From Taeniopygia guttata (Eukaryota > Chordata > Aves > Passeriformes > Estrildidae): 64,000 bases of DNA. The notes beneath the pieces were generated by a model. The model worked only from the letters and a program-made list of their open reading frames with translations. It ran no database searches and was not told where the DNA came from. Positions within the stretch are counted from its first letter, which is position 1; each line of letters opens with the position of its first letter. The stretch is taken from positions 10,040,001 through 10,104,000 of the forward strand of contig NC_133027.1 of the NCBI RefSeq assembly GCF_048771995.1. Reading direction: 5' to 3'. The position numbers were made by a program, and so were the translations under genes. Shown here one piece after another: positions 53,928 through 64,000 of this stretch.

Positions 53928-54630
53928 ATGGACCCGGGCTAGGGGCACCCCAATGGGCCCGGGTTAGGGGGAACCCAATGGACCCGGGCTAGGGGCACTC
54001 CCATGGACCCGGGCTGGGGGAACCCATGGACCCAGGCTAGGGGCACCCCAATGGACCCGGGCTAGGGGCACTCCCATGGGCCCGGGTTAGGGGGAACCCA
54101 ATGGACCCGGGCTAGGGGCACCCCAATGGACCGGGCTAGGGGCACCCCATGGACCCGGGCTGGGGTATCCCAATGGACCCGGGCTAGGGGCACCCCATGG
54201 ACCCGGGCTGGGGTATCCCAATGGACCCGGGCTAGGGGCACCCCATGGACCCGGGCTAGGGGCACCCCATGGACCCGGGCTAGGGGCATCCCATGGACCT
54301 GGGCTAGGGGCACCCCAATGGACCCGGGCTAGGGGCACCCCAATGGACCCGGGCTAGGGGTATCCCAATGGACCCGGGCTAGGGGCACCCCAATCCCCAA
54401 TGGACCCGGGCTAGGGGTATCCCAATGGACCCGGGCTAGGGGCACCCCAATCCCCAATGGACCCGGGCTAGGGGTATCCCCATGGACCCGGGCTAGGGGC
54501 ATCCCAATGGGCCCGGGCTAGGGGCACCCCATGGACCCGGGCTGGGGGTATTCCAATGGACCCGGGCTAGGGGCACCCCATGGACCCAGGCTAGGGGCAC
54601 CCCCATGGACCCGGGCTAGGGGCACCCCAC
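53928..54630. repeat. GC-rich minisatellite, 28 units of about 25 bp
   Basis: A tandem array of the unit core 'aatggacccgggctagggg' followed by 'cacccc', 'tatccc', 'catccc', 'cactccc' or 'gaaccc'. I counted 28 copies of 23-32 bases. Nearly every unit holds a CCCGGG palindrome with one CpG. Two units (19 and 21) carry an extra 'aatcccc', and neighbouring pairs repeat as blocks, which points to unequal exchange. Both strands are open in some frames only because the unit lacks stops; no protein is implied. Confidence 0.97.
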
Positions 54631-57600
54631 CGCCAGGAGCCGGGAAAGGCGTTCTCCTAAGGAATGCGTGGGAAGGGCCGGGGTGAGGGATGAGACAGGA
54701 TGGGTGGGATCGGTGGTGAATCAATGCTGACAGCCGGGCCGGAGGCGCTTGCACCGCCTGGAGTGACTGCCGATGTCTGCGGATGGGGGTAAGCAGCCCT
54801 GAAATGCTAAATGAAGGATGATAATTGCAGCAAGATGCATCCGTTTGGTTAATCAGGAAGAAAACCTGTACATTATATCGTATCAATTTCACCACGTAGT
54901 CATGATTGGTGGCAAGAGGAAATGCTAAAACCTGTGGCTGGCCCCAGAGCCATCGTTTCTCAAAGACCCTCAGCCAGTCTGGGGTCCAGATCACTCAGCT
55001 TGATGAATACATAAAAAGACAATGTATTTTTTTACAATGTTCCAAATAGCTGTTCTAATCAGCTGTTACTGATGCAGCCTAGCCCTGCTCTCACAACTGC
55101 TCTGCTGCAGCATCTGCTTCTCCCAAGACCAGCTTTTTTGCATACGTAGGAGTATTAAACCTGCTTTGGCAGAATTCCTGCAGTTAGACGTGCTTACTCA
55201 AATTCTCCATGCAGCAGAAACACCTAACTCAAGACACTTGGGTGTTTAAACATGGCAGTCTTATAAGTCAACATGTTTCATGTGGACTGAATACTTCTCT
55301 GTTTTGGTTAAAACACTTTCATTCTCTCCTTTGTTTGGAACTTTTTAACCAGCAGTGCTGCTCTAGTTTGTGCAAAAACTGATAGCTAACTTAGGGGTAT
55401 GTTGTATATTGGCTATGGTCAGAGAGGAACAGGGACCACACTTCCACAAGGAGAACTTTAATAAAAGTTTTGTGCAAGTTATTCAAGTACAGCCTCAGAT
55501 AGAGCATAAACCATATCACAAATCAGGACAATAAAGGAATACAGAGAAAATACAGGAGGCCATTGACAAGAGATTATACCTCATTCGATCCGGAGTCCCC
55601 ATCTCCCCCAGGCAAATAATGGGTCTCTGTGACACTGCCAGAGCCAGCTGTAGGATTAAAAATACACGTATTTTATTGTCACATCACTTACTGAGGTACT
55701 ACAAAAGCACCAAGTATCACAGTTCCTATTTTGCAGGGTGGCAGGCAGCTGTACAGGGTCCAACTTCTCTCATGGTCAGAGGGTTTGCATCTCAGGTAAT
55801 CTGCAAAACTTCTCAGCACTTCCCCACTGAGCGCACTGAAGAAAGCTCCTGTCCCCAGGGGGGGCCACAGGATCAATGGAAACCTCCCCTGGAGAGCGGG
55901 GCGGCTGCCAGAGGGGAAGGCAGCAGGGACCAAGCAGGGGGTGCTGTGGAAATGGGGTGGCTCTGTTGTCCCTGCACTGCTTGCCTTGTCTCCAAAGCTC
56001 CCAGCACCTGTATGTTCCTGGGAGTCGTGAGACCCTTCTCTCCATGCTCATTTTCATGCCAGGGCAAATCCCATTCTGTGCTCAAATTATTTAGGGTCAC
56101 GGAGGTTGAGAGATCACGCACTGCAAGCCAGCATGAGTCACTGCGAGTGAGCTGCTCTGAGCTGACCACAGGGGTAAGAGCATCACAGAAAGGCAGCAGA
56201 GCATCTCCGTGGGCAAAGGAAAGAACAACAAAAAAAGTGGTTATTCAGGTGAGTGCTTTCAGAAATACCTGCCTCCTGCCTCGTCCACAAGCTCTGAAAG
56301 TGGTGGGTGAAAATTGTTGAGCAGTGAAAGCAGCATCCAGTACTACAGGAAAAGGCCTCATTAAGAGAGAGCGAGTCAGTCTTTTCTTGTGGGCAGCACC
56401 CGTGTAACTTCAGGCTAATGGGAAACCCCTCTGTAGGTTTTTCATCCACCAGCCCCCGAAATCCAGCTCTGAGGCTCTCTGTAATGAGCATGCAGGATGC
56501 TACCAGGCCCTCACACGCAGCATCAAAGCAATGCAGCTGCTTTTATTACAGCTGTTTATAAAAACTATCACAAAAGTGGCATGCCACTGCCAGCTGAGCT
56601 TTTGCCAAAGGAAGCTCTGCTTAATTAGGTCAAGAATTATTTGGTTAGTGGCACAGACATATTTATATATAGTTTTCAGTGTCCACACATAAGTTCTCAC
56701 TAGCAGAACAAAGGGAAAGGGGATAGAGAAAGAAAAAGGTCAGCAAACTCTTGGGAGAGGCAGCCAAGTTGATTCAATTAGCAACTATAAAGCAAACACT
56801 ACAGCGACCCTAACACTTGGACCATTACACTTTGCATTGTTTTAGTGGGGGAAAAAACCCCAACCTCCGATTTTTTACAAGGTTTATTCTTGTCCAAGTA
56901 AGCGAGGTCATCCTTTCCATCAGAGCATTACAGCGGGGAGAAGAAAGGAGATCAGAGCAGACATTGCCTCAGGCTAACTTCACACTCCACACCTTAGGGT
57001 GGGCCACAGGGAGTCTCCTTTGGTCTCTCACTTCCTGGGAGTGAAAGCCAGGAGGCAGAAGGAATTGCTCAGAGACTGACTCACTGCAAAGTCGGCCGGA
57101 CAGAACAAGCAAAATCAGATATCACTGTGCAAGCAAACTGGGTGCGTTCAGGTGATCCTGCTGCAAGTCACAGCTGCATGTGACAGGGACACAATCAATT
57201 ATTTCTACATCAGTGCGAAAGGACGTCCAACCCAAAACGCACAGGATTTGCCAAGGCGTGCAAGGAGTTAGGAAGAGCTAATTGTATTTGGTGCCACCAG
57301 CCTGAACAAAGAGAAATGGCTGGTGAATAGGGGACCTGGTGGACAGCGGCCCCTGTGTCTGGGGACCCAGAAGATGAGTCGCACAATGGCTGGATGGCAA
57401 ATGTTGCACACTGGCAGACAAGCTCTTGGTAATCTGAGGCTGAAGATCCAGCTTGCTTCCTCTTCAGAGCCGTTCTTAATGCTTACATTGGTTTAATGAC
57501 TGGGCAGATTGCTCCTTTGTTACTGCATGGACTTAGAAGGAGAAGGATGTGGTGTGGGCCATGGATAATAGAGGCACTGGCCTGAGGAACTTGAAAGGGG

Positions 57601-58729
57601 AAGAAGAGAAGCCCCAAGCTAGCAGCAAATGAAACTTTGCAAATCTTCCTGGTCTGTACAGTCTCCAAATAGGTCACCAGCCACATTGTCCTAACCTACT
57701 CCTGTCAGGACAATCCTTCCTCTTCCATCTGCAGGTGTTAGCTCACTGATCAAAGCTTCTTGTTGCCAGCTCACCATTCTGAGGCATCACACACAGGAGA
57801 AACCCTGATGTCGAAGGGACGGTCAGTGACAGTACTTTGCCTTTCCCAGACACCATCCCTTCTTTTTTGGGTGCATCTCCCACCTCACTCCAATAAGTGT
57901 CTAGGGCAGACTGAATCTGAATACCTTTAACTAAATATATTTAGCATCCTGTTACTGCCCCATGTGTCCAGAGGCACCTTCTTTCCTCTCTGCCCTGTTC
58001 AGCAATCACCACAGAAATTCAGAGTTTGACTTAAAGCCTTGCCTACACGTTATACCTGAGAAGTGAAACAGGAGAGCTGTGAGTTTTGTGTTCTTACAAA
58101 TCCCCTTTAGCTGGCTGAGCTACCACACGGGGAGAGGAACCAGACTTTGTCACAAAAGCAGCAACAGAGAAAATGGCAACCATCACCTCAGAAGCCAGCT
58201 ACCTGAGGCTGACCAGAAATAGCGTATGTGAGCAATGAGCTGTCAACCCCAGCAGGTGGGCAGCCTGGACACTTATAGCAATCTCAATATTTGCACATGC
58301 TCTAACCTCCCACTGTGTGTTAGGGAATGTATTTCTCTTCTCCATCCCAAGATGTCAGGCTGTAGCATACCTAAACAAGATTGTCAGCTGATGAAATCAT
58401 TGAGATGTGATGTGTGAGTCTGTCCAGCTTGATGCCACAGGTACAGTCCAGCCGTTGTCAAGAAGCTCAAAGCAGAATCTAGCCCTTTTTCTAACCCTAC
58501 CCCACCTGGTCACAGACCATTAATAAACCATTTAAGGACACATGGCAGAGGCTTCAGGAGTCATGCATCAGTCATTGCTCTGCAGGCTGCACTGCTGCTG
58601 ACAGGCAGCTTCGAGGTGAGGACACAGAGTGACAGTGGCACATCCTCACACACTACTGTGGGTGTGTCTGACACCTGGAAAACCAGGCAGGCAGCTCCTG
58701 CTGCTGTGTGATGCTCACATTAATTGGGA
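54631..58729. other. Intergenic region between minisatellite and solo LTR
   Basis: Mixed-composition unique DNA. Some frames stay open for 100-230 codons, but they lack recognisable domains, splice signals or codon bias. I see no gene, CR1 element or RNA that I can support. Confidence 0.6.
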
Positions 58730-58735
58730 GTAGGG
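58730..58735. repeat. Left target-site duplication of the solo LTR
   Basis: 'gtaggg' directly before TGTCACCC; identical to 59045-59050. Confidence 0.85.
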
Positions 58736-59044
58736 TGTCACCCTGTTCTTTTAAAAGTTTTAAAGTCAATTTAAAAGTTTTCTATGCCTTCTGATGTTTA
58801 CATATTTCTATTGGAGTTCTCATGCACTGTTCATGTAAATAATGATTGTTTTGCATTCTTCTTTGTGGGAGGAGAGGATTGATGGACTGTTGGTTTCACC
58901 AGTGTGGTTGGAGAGGTGGCAATTTTATCCTCCAATCCACTGTCACTTTTGGAACTCTATATATTGCGAGGTCAGAAATAAAAGTTCCTTACTTTCACTC
59001 TTTTAATGTTAGTGTAAGTGCGCAAGTTGTGTCATAGTGCGACA
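58736..59044 (+). mobile_element. Solo LTR of an endogenous retrovirus, with 6-bp target duplications
   Basis: The element starts TGTCACCC and ends GTGCGACA, so its ends are the inverted TGTC/GACA typical of retroviral LTRs. It is flanked on both sides by 'gtaggg' (58730-58735 and 59045-59050), a perfect 6-bp target-site duplication. Inside are a TATA-like box (58958-58965) and AATAAA (58977-58982) in plus orientation, close together as in an LTR with a short R region. At 309 bp with no internal genes it is a solo LTR left by recombination. The 6-bp duplication favours the ERVK (class II) group; that assignment is inference. Confidence 0.88.
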
Positions 59045-59050
59045 GTAGGG
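59045..59050. repeat. Right target-site duplication of the solo LTR
   Basis: 'gtaggg' directly after GTGCGACA; identical to 58730-58735. No mismatch between the two copies, which argues that the insertion is not very old. Confidence 0.85.
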
Positions 59051-60529
59051 GACGATGGCTTCTCCTGCAGAACCCAGTGCAGAAGGGTGGTGGTTGCCCA
59101 AAAGCAGCAGTGGCCATCCCTGCTCCCAGCTCGCCTCTGGTGGTAGCAGAAGCAGTGAACTGGATTTCCTCCTGTGACTGTGTTTCCTCTCTTCCCATGG
59201 CAGCACACAGTTCAAACCAGCTCCTTTTCCCCGAGGAGACTGAGTTCAATTGGGCTACACTGCTGGAAGCCCTTGATCCAATTCTGGGAAATCCCCACAG
59301 CTCCACTGTACTGGGCAGAAGCAACCAACTCCTACGATCCCCTGAGCTCCGGCCTGCCAAGAAACTCCTCTCCATACAAGTCTCATCTGGCTTTTCAGCA
59401 TGGAGTTCTTTTGACTGAAACCACAATACTTAACATGCTTCAATGATCAAGCAGAGGGCACGGGAATGTCACTGAAAACACTTGGCTTCCAAACACTGCA
59501 TTGTTCTTCTCTCGCCCCATTCACAGATCCTAACTAAAACATCCCAATCAAGCTCTAAATCTTTTCTGGCCAATTCAACAAGAAGCACCACAGACCTGTT
59601 TGATCGAAGACACACACAGGCCCACACTGGCATGAAACCCATGTGCCTCTCAACCCCAGCAGTGCCTTGCCACTGCTCCCAGGAGTGCTGTGGAAGTGTT
59701 CCCTCCCTCCGCTGTGCTGCCAGGGTCCACCAGATGCAGCCTTGGCCAAACTGACCCCTGCTCCACCACAATCTGCTGAGAAGGCTGTGCCCAGCATGCA
59801 TTTCCTGATTCCCGGTAATGACCGTGAAGATGGATGTCACCACCCGCACACCACATCTGGGTGATGTTTTCAGCCTTGTGCTCTGCAGGCCCCAGCACCA
59901 AGCACCTCCGACCCAAGCCCTGCCCCAAAAGTCTCATGTCCAATGTTCTGGTTTCACCATGCTCAAGGCATGGCAGGAAGAAGAACGCGGTGGCCACAGC
60001 TGAGAGAAAGGCAGGGTGGTAGGGGCTCCATGAGTAATTTAAGAGAGAAGGAAAGAAAGCAAAGTAATTAAAGACGTGATAAAATCTCAACAGTTTTAGC
60101 CGTGCTGAATATCCAATTAGGTCTACAAAGCCTTTGGGCCACAGCTGTGGGAAGGGATCCTGGGTTTGGCACAGATTGACCAACACCCACCGAGAGCCTC
60201 CAGAACAACCAAGAAACACCAGTTAAGGCTCTTTTTTGGTTACCCCTCTCCCCAGCAGCTCCAGGGCAGCAGGGCCCAGTGGCTGCAGCCTTAACCACAT
60301 CCCTCATCCATCCAGCTGTGCCATGGCCATGTGCTGCTACAGCTTCCAGCAGCTGTAAAAATTCCTAAAAACTGCCTATTTTTTTAAATAACATTTGCAC
60401 ATGCATTCAGCTGCATTGTTTATAGCAAACATTTCAACATGTGCTGGCACAAGCAGAGAAAATAAAACAAGACAAATGAATGGACTGGAACAGGAACTCC
60501 AGCCCTGACCCCGTGGAAGGCTGATACAA
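59051..60529. other. Intergenic region upstream of the SDC1 CpG island
   Basis: Moderately GC-rich DNA. A minus-strand frame of about 190 codons (59650-60219) is open but shows no recognisable domain. I find no repeat or gene that I can support. Confidence 0.6.
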
Positions 60530-61187
60530 TTCGTCCCGCGGTGTGTTTTTGCTGGATGGTTGTTGCCTCATTTTTGCCATTTTCGGCGGGACGTGCGAAG
60601 ACCAAGCCACAGCATCAAGAAGTCTCTTTTAACTCCAGAAAAAAAAAAAAGGGCGAGTTGCAGGAGGGCGCTTCTTTCAAAGCGGCATTTTTGCCGCAAA
60701 CCTCTCGCAGCATTTTACGCTGCCAGAAATCCTGTTCCGAGCGGCGGAAAAACGTGTGCGCGAAGGCACGGGCTATGGGGCCGGCCCCGGGGACCCCCGA
60801 GCAGGAGAAAAGACACCTCACTTTCCCAAACACGTATTTTCTGGGGGACAAGCCCCCGCTGGAGGTGACCGGGAGCTCAGAGGGTTGCCCCGGTGCGGGG
60901 CCACCGGGGAGCGCTCCCGCCCCTCTCTCCGGAGCGGCGCCGGGGGGAGACAGCCGAGCGCCCCCGGGCTATTCCCACAGTGAAACGGGAAGGGAGGGCT
61001 TTCAACAGTATCATTATTATTACTATTATGATTTTGAATTATTATTTTTAGCGAGAGGGAAGGAAGCTCGGCGGGAGCAATGCCTCTGCCAGAGAGGAAA
61101 TCTGGGAATGCAGTGGAAGGGAAGCGGTGGCTGTCGGGGGAGCGGCCGGGGAGGGGGCACCGGCGCAGGTACCGAGCAGCAGGAAGC

Positions 61188-61197
61188 GGGGGCGGGC
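61188..61197 (+). promoter_or_regulatory. GC box (Sp1-type)
   Basis: GGGGGCGGGC, a full match to the Sp1/KLF core, about 370 bases before the start codon. Confidence 0.5.
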
Positions 61198-61277
61198 AGG
61201 GCGTGCCGGCCGGGCCGGGCTGGGGCCGGGGAGCCGGGCTGAGCCGAGCCGAGCCGAGGGGAGGGGAGCGGAGCGGA

Positions 61278-61286
61278 GGCGGGGCC
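61278..61286 (+). promoter_or_regulatory. GC box (Sp1-type)
   Basis: GGCGGGGCC, an Sp1/KLF core about 45 bases upstream of the TATA-like box. Confidence 0.5.
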
Positions 61287-61328
61287 GGCCGGGGGGTGGC
61301 CGTAAGGTGAAGGTTGTTGCAGTGGGTT

Positions 61329-61337
61329 CATTAAAAG
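61329..61337 (+). promoter_or_regulatory. SDC1: TATA-like box of SDC1
   Basis: 'cattaaaag' is an AT-rich island inside very GC-rich DNA, preceded by GC boxes. Mammalian SDC1 promoters are described as having a TATA box and several GC boxes. The assignment here rests on position and composition only. Confidence 0.4.
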
Positions 61338-61559
61338 ACAGAGTTCAACTCCTCGCCGTCGCAGAGTGCTGCTGGGAGGCTGGTTCGGCTGCGTGCGAAG
61401 AAGGGAAATAAAACAAAATAAAACAAAAAAGAAACCAGAAAAGGGAGCAAACCCGCAGCTACTTAAAACAATTCTAAGAGGAGCGGAGCAAGAACGGCGC
61501 TGGAGACGGCGGGAAGCAGGGGCAGGCTGCGCGCTCCCGAGGCCCGGCGAGGAGGAAGG

Positions 61560-61616
61560 ATGATAAACGTGGTGGCCGTGTGGCTGGTGGCCCTTTGCTT
61601 CCAGGCTGCTGTCCCG
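61560..61616 (+). CDS. SDC1: SDC1 (syndecan-1) exon 1, signal peptide; gene continues beyond window
   Basis: Syndecan-1 is a single-pass membrane heparan sulfate proteoglycan that acts as a co-receptor at the cell surface. Only its first coding exon lies here: MINVVAVWLVALCFQAAVP, a short N region, a hydrophobic core and a cleavage-like end. It is followed in phase 0 by a consensus donor (gtgagc at 61617). Human SDC1 exon 1 likewise encodes only the signal peptide, ending ...LQPALP in phase 0. The ATG has A at -3, a favourable context. SDC1 lies directly downstream of PUM2 in the same orientation in mammals, as here. The extracellular, transmembrane and cytoplasmic exons are outside the window, so the identification rests on synteny, phase and signal peptide form. 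Confidence 0.72.
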
Positions 61617-64000
61617 GTGAGCCGAGCGGAGCGGGGCGGGCGCGGCGCACGTGGGGCGCCGGGGCCCGGGAGCGGAGCGGGACCGGGACCGGGACCGGGA
61701 TCGGCGGGGCAGGGCGGGCCGGGCCGGGCCGGGGGGACCGCCCGGCTCCCTGCTTCCACGGGTTCCCGCAGGGGAGCGCAGCGGTGCCCAGCCGTGCCGG
61801 GGTGGAGGGCTGCGGTGGCCTTTGTGCTGGCGGCGGGCCCCAGCCCGGCTGCCCCGGCAGCCTTAATTCAAACCAGACCCGCCGCGGCGGCTCCCGACCT
61901 GCCGGCGGCTCCGCCCCGGGCGCCGCGGGGCGGGCGGGCGGCGCTGCCGCAGCCCCCCGGCCGCGGGACCCCTCGGTGCGCCCGGGAGGGCCCGGGGGGG
62001 TCAGGATGCTCCCGCCGCCCCTCCGGCGTGTCGCGCCCCGGAGGCGGTGAGCGGCGGGTCCGGGGCAGCGCTGGCATGTGGCCCTTTGTGGTTCGGCTGT
62101 GGCCGAAGTGACTCCTGAAGCTGGGGCGCTCCTGCCGTGCCGCGGCACAGCCCCGGGGAGCGTGGGTCGGTGGCTCCCCGCTGCCTTTGTGCCCGAGAGC
62201 CGCAGGGCACGGTGCGCCCGGACTCTGCTTTCTGCCGCTGAAACAAAGGTCCCGGTGCTGCCCGGCCGCGCCGCTGCCGGCGCTCCCGGAGCGCGGTGAC
62301 CCCGCGGCAGCGCGGCCCGTCCCGCCCGCCGTGTCCCGGGAGCGGCTCCCGGGGCTGCCGAGCCGCGCTGCTCCCGCGGCAGCAGCAGCCGCCAGGTGTC
62401 ATCCGCGGACAGGGGATGGCTCTGCTCCTGCTCCCGCCCCGCCTGCCGGAGCCTCTCCGCGGAAACCTGGCTCCGCAGCCCCGCCAAGTGCTGTGCTCGC
62501 TGCTGCGGGTCTGTGCTGGCAGCCTGGGCGGCGGCGAGCCCCGTGTGCGGTCGGAGGGTGCGGGGCAGGAGATCTTGTGGCCGCGCCTCGAGGGGCACAA
62601 AGCCCCCGTCCCATCGCTTTCTTCTGAGATGAGGGACACGCTTCTTTGCTTCCCATGTGGTCTCCCACCAGACCCGAGTGTGCAGCGGTTGTGGAGTCTT
62701 CCCCTTTGGATGAGTTAGGAGGAAAAAGTGCAGCATGAGATAGTTTGAGCAGGCAGGGCCATCAAAGTAAAACTGGTGGTTTTCTTTCTTTCTGAAATTG
62801 TTGATTTAAAACTTGCTTAGGGGTAAACTGCAGCACCAGTCGCATAAGGAGTGGCAGAACAAAGTGCACAGTGGGATCTGAGCTGCTCAAAATACCTCTG
62901 GTTTTGCTCTACCATTCTGTCTGTGAACTTTGTCTATAGCTCTGGACGTGGACCCTCATGGCAGTGAGTCGTTATGAGGTGGCTAAAAATTACAAACATG
63001 TGAGTGTAGGCAGCACTGTTCCATGGGAGGAAGGCTCTGCTCTCAACTTCTGAGTAAGCTCCTGCTTAATGAAGTGGGGAAACTGCAGTTAATTTGCAGC
63101 CTCTGTACACTATTTGGATAAAACTCCCCTGTGATAAATATTCCTTACTAGAAATGAGAAGGACATGAAGTAAGTGCTTGTCTGGAGTTCTTCTGTGCCT
63201 ATGAGACACCCAGGCCTGGCTAGCACTGCAGATCGAGGGGTTTCAAGGGTGAGCACACGGAGGAGCAGAGGTCCTGGGGCTCTCCAGGGTAACTCAGCAC
63301 TGAGGCTGCTTCCCTTCTGGTGATCACATGGCTTTTTTTCCCATGTCAAAATGTCAGTGACAGCGACTAATCTGCCTTTCCCACCCATCTGGAATAGTTA
63401 TGATTTTGCATTGAGTGGTGAAAACCTCTCATGCTGAAGCAGAGTGACCTTGCACAGTACTTTGAATCTGCCAGACTGCAGATTGTGGGTGATGCCACGG
63501 TTGTGTTGGGTTCTTGGTGGTCTGATTGTTGGGATGGATGCCACTGCTGCTGGCACATGGCTTGGCCCTTGGCTCTTGCTGTGTATCTTGGCTCATCTAT
63601 GCATATTGTCATTGGAATAATAAACAGGAGCAAGAAACTGGCTAAACAATACTTGTTTTATCCTGAGTACTCTTACCTGCCGGAATGACTGGGGAGGTTC
63701 CTGGTCTCCTTCAAGGTGACACTTTATTGCTACAACATTCTTTGAGTGTAATTGCCCTCTGTTGTTATGATGGAGGCATGGACTTCCTTTAAATGAGAAG
63801 GCTGATACATCTTACCATTTTAACATTTTAACCTTGTTATTCTCTAAATAGAAACACAGTATAACACCACCAGGAAGCCAACTGAGCCAAGATGCCCTAC
63901 TGCTGCAGGAGGGCAGTGGGCAATCCAGCCCCTATGGTGAGAGGAGGGTTCTGATTGTTTTGTCTGGTGTAGGTGCATGCTGGTTGACAGAAGCTTACCA
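61617..64000 (+). other. SDC1: SDC1 intron 1 (first part)
   Basis: It begins with extremely G-rich DNA including a GGGACC-type repeat (about 61679-61704), continues through the CpG island and becomes ordinary unique DNA after 62700. No second exon with the acidic SGD/FSGSG glycosaminoglycan attachment motifs of syndecans was found before the window ends. Mammalian SDC1 also has a long first intron. Confidence 0.65.
61620..61740 (+). repeat. G-rich tract with GGGACC/GGGCC repeats
   Basis: The tract runs just downstream of the SDC1 exon 1 donor. It has a gaccgg-type hexamer repeated about three times, then three gggcc units. The plus strand carries more than eight runs of three or more G, so G-quadruplex formation in DNA or nascent RNA is possible. 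Confidence 0.7.

Larger units (their letters stand above)
60530..62640. promoter_or_regulatory. SDC1: CpG island over the SDC1 promoter and first exon
   Basis: The GC content and CpG density rise sharply here and fall again after about 62640. The island contains two GC boxes (61188-61197 and 61278-61286) and a TATA-like 'cattaaaag' (61329-61337). The start codon lies at 61560. If the TATA-like box is used, transcription would start near 61360, giving a 5' UTR of about 200 bases. The transcription start itself is inferred. Confidence 0.8.

Noticed and set aside
54062..54338. Repetitive proteins (PSPGPWGA-type) on both strands of the minisatellite
   Set aside because: The repeat unit lacks stop codons, so several frames are open by construction. 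Variable unit lengths break each frame, and there is no gene around it.
55619..56320. A 233-codon open frame in the intergenic region
   Set aside because: No recognisable domain, no flanking splice signals, and competing open frames on the opposite strand; best explained by chance.
59650..60219. A 189-codon minus-strand open frame
   Set aside because: No known domain, weak start context and no repeat or gene context; treated as chance.
60541..61242. A 233-codon plus-strand open frame before SDC1 exon 1
   Set aside because: GC-rich promoter DNA; the frame runs through the GC boxes and a TAT/ATT microsatellite that encodes poly-Tyr. No domain or splice support.
61474..62736. A 420-codon open frame on the minus strand
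   Set aside because: It lies within a CpG island where stop codons are rare, opposes SDC1 exon 1, and has a composition (Pro, Arg, Ala, Gly) that follows from GC-rich DNA. No domain is recognisable.
63503..63700. A possible second LTR (TGTTGGG start, AATAAA near 63619)
   Set aside because: No matching ACA end with a target-site duplication could be found, and the promoter-like elements are missing.

Overview
The window is nuclear DNA of a bird. It is AT-rich, it has large introns bounded by GT/AG, and it carries three fragments of CR1 retroposons, the dominant avian LINE. One CR1 copy ends with the typical ATTCTATGATTCCATGAT-type 3' terminus. The exact species cannot be told from the sequence.

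About three quarters of the window (1-48090) is PUM2 on the plus strand, the Pumilio-family RNA-binding translational repressor. I could assemble all 20 coding exons in phase (3630-46141). They give a 1062-residue protein that is near-collinear with mammalian PUM2, with all eight PUM repeats and their RNA-contacting residues intact. The promoter and first exon lie upstream of the window. A likely upstream exon (221-334) is joined in the same reading frame and may give an N-terminally extended form. The 3' UTR (46142 to about 48090) holds three perfect Pumilio response elements (UGUANAUA), which suggests feedback on its own mRNA. Splice sites show several frame-preserving choices: a triple acceptor at coding exon 7, a double acceptor at exon 11 and a double donor at exon 15.

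About 13 kb of intergenic DNA follows (48090-61300). It holds a GC-rich minisatellite of 28 units of about 25 bp (53928-54630) and a solo retroviral LTR with perfect 6-bp target-site duplications (58736-59044). It also holds a coding-looking block on the minus strand (about 51440-51640) that I could not identify.

A CpG island (about 60530-62640) contains GC boxes and a one-exon signal peptide reading frame (61560-61616) ending in a consensus donor. Position, orientation, phase and signal peptide fit exon 1 of SDC1 (syndecan-1), the gene that follows PUM2 in the same orientation in mammals. The rest of the window is its first intron. The two genes are conserved neighbours and nothing here suggests that they act in one pathway.
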